From assembly GCA_029820875.1 (NCBI GenBank), contig JALGUK010000114.1:1-6311 (forward strand): 6,311 bases of DNA. The letters run 5' to 3'. Below are positions 1 through 5,362 of this stretch, piece by piece. Position 1 is the first letter of the stretch; each line of letters starts with the position of its first letter. The notes under the pieces were generated by a model. The model saw nothing but the letters and a program-made list of their open reading frames with translations, ran no database searches and was not told the origin of the DNA. The position numbers were made by a program, and so were the translations under genes. This DNA comes from Candidatus Zipacnadia bacterium. GTDB lineage: Bacteria; Armatimonadota; UBA5377; JALGUK01.

Positions 1-15
1 AACGCCTCGAATCAC
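1..15 (-). CDS. Probable start of the next gene (first 5 codons only)
   Basis: A GTG at 15-13 opens a frame that runs off the window edge and reads M-I-R-G-V. A strong Shine-Dalgarno GAGGAG lies at 29-24, eight bases upstream, which is ideal spacing. The GTG overlaps the TGA stop (14-12) of the small ORF before it in a GTGA arrangement typical of translationally coupled genes. Too little protein is visible to name a product. An alternative start is the ATG at 32-30 in another frame, but it lacks a comparable SD. It would be read from the same transcript as the genes above it. Confidence 0.35.
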
Positions 16-95
16 TGAAACTGCTCCTCATTTATCATCTCATCGGTCGTATTCTCAAGTCGCGAGTCCGGACCGGAGCGCTTACCGCTCATCAC
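12..95 (-). CDS. Small ORF, 27 codons, unknown product
   Basis: The ORF begins at GTG 95-93 (or the adjacent ATG 92-90) and ends at TGA 14-12. It starts 17 bases after the stop of the radical SAM gene. An AGGAG at 107-103 sits seven bases before the GTG, so initiation is plausible. The peptide is short, hydrophilic and acidic toward its C-terminus, ending TTDEMINEEQFQ, with no signal peptide or membrane segment. I do not recognise it. It may be a genuine small protein, a leader ORF that couples translation to the following GTG gene, or the N-terminus of a longer gene broken by an indel. The last option deserves weight because the neighbouring gene also has a one-base frame disruption. The same frame stays open upstream to 251, but that part is antisense-free noise inside the radical SAM gene in the wrong frame. 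Confidence 0.3.
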   Translation of the reverse strand: MMSGKRSGPDSRLENTTDEMINEEQFQ

Positions 96-112
96 TGTGC
101 AGCTCCTACAGA

Positions 113-1047
113 TTACCACACAATCCGGCGTCTGCCAACCCGGTTGTCGAGCCGGTGCAGCCCGGCGCCAGTGGCGGCCTCGACGGCCTGGCGGTACTCC
201 CGCGCGGTAATCGGCCTGTTTATATCGGGGTGCTTGTTCGCCTGATAGCAAGGGCGGTATTGGGCCATCACGTTGACGTAAGTGTCGGGGGAGACCTCCT
301 CAGCGAGAAAGCGCATCGCCTCCGCTGTGCCGGCCAACCCGTTGGGGAGCACCAAGTGACGGACCAACAGCCCGCGCAAGGCGATTCCGGAATCGTCTAT
401 CACCAGGTCCTCCTTGAGGGCGGCCTTCGCCACATCGGGGTAGTCCGGCGCATGGGAAAGTTCCCGGGCGGGGCCAGACTGTGTGTACTTGAAGTCGGGC
501 ATGTAGATGTCAACTATTCCTTCGAGCAGCCGCAGGGTTGCAACGGACTCATATCCGCCGCAATTATACACGAGCGGCACATTCAGCCCCTGCTGCGCTG
601 CGATGGCAACGGCCTCAACAAGCTGGGGCATGTAATGGGTGGGGGTCACGAGGTTAATGTTGTGGCAGCCCGCCTGCTGGAGCCGCAACATGATACGGGC
701 GATGTCGGGCTGGCTTGCGTGCCGTGCCCCATGCAGCTTATATCGTAATTCTGGCAGAAAACACACCGGAGACTGCAGTGGGTCATGAAGATGGTCCCGG
801 AACCGTAAGTGCCGACAAGCGGGGCTTCCTCGCCGAAGTGGGCATTGAAGCTCGAGACCATCGGCTGCCCGCCGGCGTTACAGTAACCCACCTGGCCGGC
901 GAGACGGTCCACTTTGCACTCCCGGGGGCAGACCACACAGGGCGAAAGGAGGCTGCGGGCCTGGGCGACACGTGCCGAGAGTTCGCCGGACTCGCGCAGT
1001 TTCTGGTATGCGGGGACGAATCGGCCGCCCGCCTCTTGTCCTCCCAA
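113..1047 (-). pseudogene. Radical SAM protein, PflX/COG1313 type (PFL-activating-enzyme-like), frameshifted
   Basis: Two overlapping frames together make one family protein of about 311 residues, close to the usual length of about 300. The first frame, from TTG 1047, gives residues 1-114. It holds the N-terminal cysteine cluster typical of the family (C37, C40, C44, C56), then GTIF and the radical SAM CxxxCxxC motif HCSLRCVFC (C91, C95, C98) that would bind a 4Fe-4S cluster and S-adenosylmethionine. The second frame, from about 706 to TAA 115-113, continues with DIARIM, HNINLVTPTH, VYNCGGYES and DIYMPDFKY, all characteristic of the family. The join needs a -1 shift at about 706-710, which equals one missing base in GCCAGCCCG-ACATC. 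TTG is the only start available, because an in-frame stop (surE's TGA) lies two codons upstream; the conserved N-terminus begins at residue 10. The gene follows surE by six bases. The substrate of this family is poorly defined. The shift may be a true mutation or an assembly error. Confidence 0.85.
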
Positions 1048-1053
1048 CTTCCC

Positions 1054-1806
1054 TCACTCCAGCAGCCGGCGTACCGTGTCCATCAACGCGAGGTCAGTCA
1101 GGTCAATATGCAACGGGGTGACGGATATATATCCATCGGCGACAGCCGCTACGTCGGTCCCGTCTTTGGCTTCCGTTATGGTGGGGTCGCCTCCGAGCCA
1201 GTAGTACGTGCGCCCGCGCGGATCCGTGCGCTTCTCGATGTGTCCCGTATACCTGCGGCGTCCCAGAGTCGTGACCTTCGCTCCTCGAATCCGGCTTTCA
1301 GGCAGATTCGGTACGTTCACATTGAGGAATGACTCCTCCGGCAGGCCGGCCGCCACGACCTTCAATGCCAGGTTAGCCGCAAATCGAGCGGCGGCGTCGA
1401 AATCCGTCGCCTGGTAGTCCGTAACAGAGACTGCAAAGGCCGGGACGCCGTTGAGTGCAGCCTCCATCGCCGCCGAGACAGTGCCGGAGTACATCAGGTC
1501 CTCGCCGAGGTTCGGGCCACGGTTGATTCCTGCGACGACGCAATCAGGACGCTCCGCCATCACCTCTGACACACCGAGTAACACGCAATCAGCGGGGGTT
1601 CCGTTGGTGCTGTACGCCTCCGAGGCGCAGTTGAGGCTGACGCGATTGACCCGCAACGGCTTGTGCAGCGTGATGGCGTGTCCCGTGGCGCTGCGCTCGC
1701 GGTCAGGAGCGACAATGGTTACAGTTGCGATATCGTTGAGCGCATCAGCAAGGGCCAGGATGCTGTCGGCATGGATTCCATCATCGTTGGTGACCAGAAT
1801 CCGCAT
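1054..1806 (-). CDS. surE: 5'/3'-nucleotidase SurE
   Basis: SurE is a cytoplasmic, divalent-metal-dependent phosphatase that removes phosphate from nucleoside 5'- and 3'-monophosphates; some members also cleave polyphosphate. At 250 residues the protein is of normal length. The N-terminus MRILVTNDDGIHADS carries the metal ligands D8 and D9. The SATGHAIT loop contributes S39, and GINRGPNLGED contributes N95, exactly the spacing of the known metal site. YSTNGTPADCV (65-75) and SGTVSAAMEA (107-116) are further family signatures, and no key residue is missing. The ATG at 1806 is six bases after the serA stop, with an SD-like AAAGG overlapping the end of serA, so it is almost certainly co-transcribed with serA. 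Being third in a serine-synthesis cluster is notable, because that pathway ends with a phosphatase step. Confidence 0.96.
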   Translation of the reverse strand: MRILVTNDDGIHADSILALADALNDIATVTIVAPDRERSATGHAITLHKPLRVNRVSLNCASEAYSTNGTPADCVLLGVSEVMAERPDCVVAGINRGPNLGEDLMYSGTVSAAMEAALNGVPAFAVSVTDYQATDFDAAARFAANLALKVVAAGLPEESFLNVNVPNLPESRIRGAKVTTLGRRRYTGHIEKRTDPRGRTYYWLGGDPTITEAKDGTDVAAVADGYISVTPLHIDLTDLALMDTVRRLLE

Positions 1807-1812
1807 AAGTGT

Positions 1813-3441
1813 CTAACCTTTCGTGTCACTGTCATCCGATGACGTCAGCGTTGCCGCCTGCTCGAAGTCGACCAGCCAGCACGGCCCGACCCCGGCGACA
1901 CCTTCGATTTCGCGCAGTACATCGTTCGAGACCAGCGAATCCAGGCTCAAGGCGATGATTCCTTCTCCAGGCACGTTCCCGCGGCCCACCTGCAAACCGC
2001 TGATGTTGACCTTGGCGCGCCCGAGGATTGCCCCTATCTCTCCGATGACCCCGGGCCTGTCCTGCTGCCGCGTGAAAACCACCACCCCTCGGGGGACTAC
2101 ATCTATACGGTCACCGTCCATGTTTATTATCCGCATATCCCGGCCGCGGAAGACCGCGCCTACTATCCAATGCGCGCCCCGTTCCGCTTCCACCTGCGCG
2201 CTGAAGTGCGCAGCGTAGTCTGCCGAGGCGGGCGACCTCTCTTCCAGAACACGAATGCCCCGCTGGTCGGTGAGAGCGCGGGCATTGACATAGCTTACGG
2301 GACTTCCGAGCAAAGGCTGCAGGAACCCCTTCAGGAAAGCAAGTGTAATCGGCTCACATTCGCATTCGGCCAGGGAGCCGCCATAGAACAGTTTTACGCT
2401 GCCGGGGGCGCCGTCCATTATGCAGGCTTGGAGATAACCCATCCGCTGAGCAAGGTCAAGGTATGGCTCGACCTCGGCATAAGCCTCGGGGGAAAGCGGC
2501 GGCAGGTTGACAGGAGTGCGCGGCAGGCGGCCCGCCAGCACGTCCACAACCTGCTGCGCCACATCAGTAGCAACGTTAATCTGCGCCTCACGAGTAGATG
2601 CTCCCAGGTGCGGTGTCGCTATCACCTGGGGGAGGGAGAGCAGTTCCTTGCACTCAGGCGGCTCCTGCTCGAATACGTCTAGCGCCGCGCCGGCCACATG
2701 ACCGGACTTTATGGCCTCGCAAAGCGCTTCTTCGTCGAGAATCCCGCCGCGGGCGCAGTTGATGATGCGCACGCCCGGCTTGGCCTTCGCCAGCGTTCGG
2801 GCGTCCAGCAGCTTCTCCGTCTGCGGAGTCCTGGGTGTATGCAGACTTATGAAGTCCGAGGTCTGCAGGAGCTCCTCAAGCTCCATCCGATGCACGCCGA
2901 GGCGCTCGGCGGTTTCGTCGGAGACGAACGGATCGCAACCGATTACCTTCATCCCCAACCCGCGGGCCCGTCGGGCGACCTCGGAACCGATTCTGCCGAT
3001 GCCGATTATCCCGAGAGTCTTGTTCAGCACTTCCACCCCGACGAACTTGCTCCGCTCCCACTTGCCCTGCTTCAGCGACGCATGGGCCTGCGGAATGTTG
3101 CGGGCCAACGCCAGGAGCATGGCGATAGCATGCTCAGCCGCCGCGATGGTGTTGCCCGAAGGCGAGTTGACTACGATGATTCCGCGCTCGGTTGCGGCAT
3201 CAAGGTCAATGTTGTCCACACCGACACCAGCGCGTGCGATGATTCGGAGCCGCCGGGCGGCATCAATAGCCGCGCGGGTGACCGTTGTGCCGCTGCGGAC
3301 GACCAGAGCGTCCGCGTCGGCAATCCGGGCTATCAGATCCTCCTCGCTCAGGCCGGAAAACGCTTCAACATCCCCAGCCGTGCGCAAAATGGCAAGCCCG
3401 TCCTCGGCCAGGGAATCCGCGACAAGAATCTTCGTGGGCAT
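1813..3441 (-). CDS. serA: D-3-phosphoglycerate dehydrogenase, long form with ACT domain
   Basis: SerA oxidises 3-phosphoglycerate to 3-phosphohydroxypyruvate with NAD+, the first step of serine synthesis in the cytoplasm. The protein has 542 residues from the ATG, the length of the long (type I) form. Domains in order are the substrate-binding domain (about 4-95 and 285-310), the nucleotide-binding domain with GIGRIG at 147-152, an intervening ASB-type domain (about 320-445), and a C-terminal ACT domain (about 452-525, with QDRPGVIGEIG). The expected catalytic residues are present: R231 in NCARGG, E260 in FEQEP and H278 in PHLGAST. The ACT domain suggests allosteric serine feedback. The ATG at 3441 shares one base with the aminotransferase stop (TGATG). 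A TTG at 3444 is an alternative start one codon earlier and is nearer the AAGGAG SD (8 versus 11 bases). The C-terminal tail, rich in S, D and T, extends past the ACT domain. Confidence 0.97.
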   Translation of the reverse strand: MPTKILVADSLAEDGLAILRTAGDVEAFSGLSEEDLIARIADADALVVRSGTTVTRAAIDAARRLRIIARAGVGVDNIDLDAATERGIIVVNSPSGNTIAAAEHAIAMLLALARNIPQAHASLKQGKWERSKFVGVEVLNKTLGIIGIGRIGSEVARRARGLGMKVIGCDPFVSDETAERLGVHRMELEELLQTSDFISLHTPRTPQTEKLLDARTLAKAKPGVRIINCARGGILDEEALCEAIKSGHVAGAALDVFEQEPPECKELLSLPQVIATPHLGASTREAQINVATDVAQQVVDVLAGRLPRTPVNLPPLSPEAYAEVEPYLDLAQRMGYLQACIMDGAPGSVKLFYGGSLAECECEPITLAFLKGFLQPLLGSPVSYVNARALTDQRGIRVLEERSPASADYAAHFSAQVEAERGAHWIVGAVFRGRDMRIINMDGDRIDVVPRGVVVFTRQQDRPGVIGEIGAILGRAKVNISGLQVGRGNVPGEGIIALSLDSLVSNDVLREIEGVAGVGPCWLVDFEQAATLTSSDDSDTKG

Positions 3442-4589
3442 CAAACTTCCAACTCCTTCTGTGCCGCCGCGACACCGGTCCCAAGCTCTACAGGCATACC
3501 TGCGCGCCGCAGCGACAGCTCTAAGGCGGCGATGGTCGCGAGGATGTCCCGCTCGAAGACATAACCAACATGCCCGATGCGGAATATTCTCCCCTTCAGA
3601 GGCCCTTGCCCGCCTGCAATCGTGATGTCATAGCCGTTATTCATCATGTTCAAGAGCGCGGCTCCGTCAATCCCCTGCGGTATGTCTACGGCGGTGACAA
3701 CATTGGATGCGTGAGCCGGGTCTGCGAAGAGCTTAAGGCCCAGCGCGCCTACTGCCGCCCGCACGGCGCGTGCAAGGCGAGCGTGACGCGCGTAAACGTT
3801 CTCCAGACCCTCCTCAAGCACCATCGCCAAGGCCTCGTGCAGGCCGAAGAAGAGGCTGACAGCCGGGGTGTAAGGGGTCTGGTTGTCCTCAAGCGACCGG
3901 CGCGCAGCCGTCAGGTCGAAATAAAAACGCGGCTGAGAGCACTTTTCGACAACGTCCCATGCCCGCGGACTGACACTCAAGAAGCCGAGACCCGGTGGCA
4001 GCATGAATGCCTTCTGCGAACCGCTCACCACCACGTCAACCCCCCATTCATCGGTTCGCAGGTCAATCGCCAGAAGTCCGCTGATGGCATCCACTATCGC
4101 CAGGGCACCGTGCTCCCGCACCACCGCAGCCAGTGCCTGGACATCGTTGCAGATGCCTGTCGACGTCTCGTTCTGAGTAAACAGGACGGCGCGGATATCC
4201 TCCGCGTCCGGACGCTGCAGCCGCTCTCTGAGCACATCCGGGTCTGCGGCTTGTCCCCACTCAAAGTCAAGCCGTTCGACCGCCGCGCCGTACACGCTGG
4301 CCAGCTTCACCCACCGCTCGCCGAAGCGCCCGACAGTAACGACTAGCACCCGGTCTCCGGGATTTATCATGTTGGCAACGGCCGCTTCCATGGCGCCGGT
4401 GCCCGACGAGCTGAGGATAATGACATCATTGTCCGTTTGAAAGACCCTCTTGAGGCCGTCTGTCACCTCTTTCATCAGTGCACGGAACTCCGAGGTCCGA
4501 TGGCCAATCATCGGCCTCGAGAGCGCCTGCAAAACTCGGCTGGGAACCGGCGACGGCCCAGGAATCATAAGCAGTTTGTCTGGTCTCAG
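3441..4589 (-). CDS. Class V aminotransferase (serine-pyruvate/alanine-glyoxylate family), probable phosphoserine aminotransferase role
   Basis: This is a PLP-dependent fold-type I enzyme of the SPT/AGXT family. Counting from the CTG start, it has 382 residues. Landmarks are KLLMIPGPSPVP at the N-terminus, the cofactor loop SSSGTGAMEAA (60-70), D167 in VDA that would contact the PLP ring nitrogen, the Schiff-base lysine K193 in SGSQKAF, QTPYTP (237-242), and R337 in FRIGH, a likely substrate-carboxylate binder. It overlaps serA by one base. Archaeal relatives of this type lie in or near serine synthesis, so conversion of 3-phosphohydroxypyruvate and glutamate to 3-phosphoserine is the favoured role. 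Serine- or alanine-glyoxylate transamination is the alternative. Start choice: the ATG at 4568 has no SD in range, while the CTG at 4589 lies seven bases after GGAGG and adds the family-like residues RPDKLL. Confidence 0.92.
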   Translation of the reverse strand: MRPDKLLMIPGPSPVPSRVLQALSRPMIGHRTSEFRALMKEVTDGLKRVFQTDNDVIILSSSGTGAMEAAVANMINPGDRVLVVTVGRFGERWVKLASVYGAAVERLDFEWGQAADPDVLRERLQRPDAEDIRAVLFTQNETSTGICNDVQALAAVVREHGALAIVDAISGLLAIDLRTDEWGVDVVVSGSQKAFMLPPGLGFLSVSPRAWDVVEKCSQPRFYFDLTAARRSLEDNQTPYTPAVSLFFGLHEALAMVLEEGLENVYARHARLARAVRAAVGALGLKLFADPAHASNVVTAVDIPQGIDGAALLNMMNNGYDITIAGGQGPLKGRIFRIGHVGYVFERDILATIAALELSLRRAGMPVELGTGVAAAQKELEV

Positions 4590-4593
4590 TTTG

Positions 4594-4602
4594 CTCCCTC
4601 CT
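4594..4602 (-). promoter_or_regulatory. Shine-Dalgarno that decides the CTG start of the aminotransferase gene
   Basis: AGGAGGGAG on the minus strand is the strongest SD in the window. Its GGAGG core (4601-4597) ends seven bases before CTG 4589. The first in-frame ATG (4568) is 28 bases from the core, too far for direct initiation. No ATG, GTG or TTG lies in frame between them, which leaves CTG as the best-placed initiator. Confidence 0.7.
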
Positions 4603-4636
4603 GTGTTATTATGGCGGCCTGACTACCCGCGACATC

Positions 4637-4674
4637 TGCCGCACTGGAAAGGGCAGCCAGGCTGATGTGCGGCA
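4637..4674 (-). repeat. Inverted repeat, 8-bp arms, in the aminotransferase leader
   Basis: The arms TGCCGCAC (4637-4644) and GTGCGGCA (4667-4674) are perfectly complementary, with 22 bases between them. Inside lies CAGCC-A-GGCTG (4654-4664), which can fold on itself. The lower-coordinate arm can alternatively pair with the second ATGTGCGGC copy at 4701-4709, so two mutually exclusive stems are possible. No U-run follows, so it is not an intrinsic terminator. Confidence 0.5.
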
Positions 4675-4712
4675 AGCTTACAGGAGTGCGGGCATTCCGT
4701 ATGTGCGGCGGT

Positions 4713-4771
4713 GCCGGTTTCGGGAGCTGGGGAATGACTCAGCCAGGGACCGGGAGAAGAGGAAAACCGGC
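4713..4771 (-). repeat. Inverted repeat, 8-bp arms, in the aminotransferase leader
   Basis: GCCGGTTT (4713-4720) and AAACCGGC (4764-4771) are perfect complements separated by 43 bases. The enclosed stretch contains a smaller CTGG/CCAG pairing (4727-4730 with 4743-4746). It could form a base-closed structured element in the transcript, or be an operator-like site. No known class was recognised. Confidence 0.4.
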
Positions 4772-4819
4772 AACTTTGGGAATGTGAATGTTAGCATTTG
4801 CGGCCTTGTACATTCATCC

Positions 4820-4835
4820 CCGTCAACGATGACGG
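4820..4835 (-). other. Small hairpin just after the yjbQ stop
   Basis: CCGTCA and TGACGG form a perfect 6-bp stem with a 4-base loop, 12 bases after the yjbQ stop. No U-rich tract follows on the minus strand, so it is at best a weak terminator or an RNA 3'-end stabiliser. Confidence 0.3.
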
Positions 4836-4847
4836 CCCGCATCCGCT

Positions 4848-5261
4848 CTATGCCTCGCCGACTATGGTCACGTCAACGGTTCGGGACCGCGGCCCGTCCA
4901 GCTCCATTAGAAACACGCGCTGCCATCTGCCAAGGACCAGCCCGCCGTGTGCCACGGGAAGGGGCAAAGATGCTCCGAGAACAGCACTGGCCACGTGAGC
5001 GGCCGCATTGTTGTCAATCCTGTCGTGCTGGTAATCCGAGCGCTGGAAAAACATCTCGCGGACGACCCTCACGATGTCACTGACCAGGCCCTCCTCGTTC
5101 TCATTGACGTACACCCCGGCCGTAGCATGAGGGACGGAAATCAGCGCGATTCCATTCTCTATGCCGCTTGCTCCGACAACGTGATTGACGTTCCGGGTTA
5201 TGTCAACCGCCTCGGTCTGGTCCCGAGTCTGCGTGACGAATGAATCATGGAAGGTCGGCAA
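4848..5261 (-). CDS. yjbQ: YjbQ/UPF0047 family protein (secondary thiamine-phosphate synthase)
   Basis: The protein has 137 residues, the usual size of this single-domain family. Signatures in order are SVPHATAGVYVNENE (42-56), the histidine-bearing segment SDYQHDRIDNN (75-85) with AHVASAVLGASL (88-99), and the C-terminal GRWQRVFLMELDGPRSR (111-127). H45, H79 and H89 are likely metal or active-site histidines by family comparison. The E. coli homologue shows low thiamine-phosphate synthase activity, but the true cellular role is unsettled, so the product name should be held loosely. The start is TTG 5261, with SD GAGGTGAG six bases upstream. A CTG two codons earlier would add M-K but lies too near the SD. 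It follows the AOR gene by 101 bases and precedes the serine genes by 258 bases, so it may be its own unit. Confidence 0.93.
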   Translation of the reverse strand: MPTFHDSFVTQTRDQTEAVDITRNVNHVVGASGIENGIALISVPHATAGVYVNENEEGLVSDIVRVVREMFFQRSDYQHDRIDNNAAAHVASAVLGASLPLPVAHGGLVLGRWQRVFLMELDGPRSRTVDVTIVGEA

Positions 5262-5275
5262 CTTCAGCTCACCTC
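5262..5275 (-). promoter_or_regulatory. Ribosome-binding site for the TTG start of yjbQ
   Basis: GAGGTGAG ends six bases before TTG 5261. An in-frame TGA lies just upstream in the same sequence, so the start cannot be further out. This fixes the TTG (or the less likely CTG at 5267) as initiator. Confidence 0.6.
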
Positions 5276-5294
5276 AGCATCGCTGTCAATTCAA

Positions 5295-5317
5295 CTCGGA
5301 CGACACAGTCGCCCGAG
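5295..5317 (-). terminator. Strong hairpin between AOR and yjbQ, candidate terminator
   Basis: On the minus-strand transcript CUCGGGCGAC and GUCGUCCGAG pair over 10 bp, nine Watson-Crick and one G-U, with a 3-base UGU loop. It lies 45 bases beyond the AOR stop. The bases that follow (UUGAAUUG) are only weakly U-rich, so termination may be partial. The plus-strand version has an A-C mismatch at the wobble position and no U-run, which favours a function on the minus-strand RNA. Confidence 0.5.
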
Positions 5318-5362
5318 GAACATCAAACGGTCAGGCGCAGGCAGTTCACATGCCGGACAAGC

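Larger units (their letters stand above)
4590..4847 (-). promoter_or_regulatory. Gene-free leader upstream of the serine operon, rich in dyads
   Basis: The 258 bases between the yjbQ stop and the aminotransferase start contain no credible coding frame on either strand. They hold inverted repeat TGCCGCAC/GTGCGGCA (4637-4644 with 4667-4674), inverted repeat GCCGGTTT/AAACCGGC (4713-4720 with 4764-4771), direct repeat ATGTGCGGC (4665-4673 and 4701-4709, plus-strand sense), and ACAGGAG at 4680-4686 (plus strand), which is complementary on the transcript to the SD segment at 4598-4604. No T-box consensus or other riboswitch I know was recognised. No convincing -35/-10 pair was found; a CATAAT at 4614-4609 is too close to the SD to be a likely -10. 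Spacer size and symmetry suggest a promoter plus structured 5' leader, but this is inference. Confidence 0.4.

Noticed and set aside
12..14. TGA at the end of the small ORF as a selenocysteine codon
   Set aside because: Downstream sequence is cut off by the window edge and the context (Q-F-Q-TGA) matches no known selenoprotein motif. A normal stop overlapping the next start explains it.
155..1332. Plus-strand ORFs of about 200 codons opposite the radical SAM gene and surE
   Set aside because: They mirror conserved minus-strand coding sequence and show no motifs of their own.
2698..3625. Two long plus-strand ORFs (288 and 304 codons) opposite serA and the aminotransferase end
   Set aside because: They are antisense to strongly conserved genes, have low-complexity R/S/A-rich or patternless translations, and carry no family motif. 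Codon bias in GC-rich DNA explains the missing stops.
3570..4346. Plus-strand ORF of 258 codons opposite the aminotransferase
   Set aside because: No recognisable domain. It is fully inside a gene with clear PLP-enzyme motifs on the other strand.
4803..4829. TTGACG with a downstream -10 as promoter of the aminotransferase operon
   Set aside because: The 17-base position reads CCGCAA. The better TAACAT lies about 27 bases away, outside the accepted range.
4590..4847. T-box or known amino-acid riboswitch in the leader
   Set aside because: No T-box antiterminator consensus (GGGUGGNACCGCG-like) and no recognised serine, glycine or SAM aptamer core were found by eye. A covariance-model search could overturn this.
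4667..5083. Plus-strand ORF of 138 codons spanning the leader and part of yjbQ
   Set aside because: No family resemblance, and it overlaps conserved yjbQ. Its leader part has no SD-supported start that would justify a gene.
5284..5289. TTGACA on the minus strand as a -35 box for yjbQ
   Set aside because: A 17-base spacing leads to TGAAGT, a poor -10, and would put the transcript start inside yjbQ beyond its SD.
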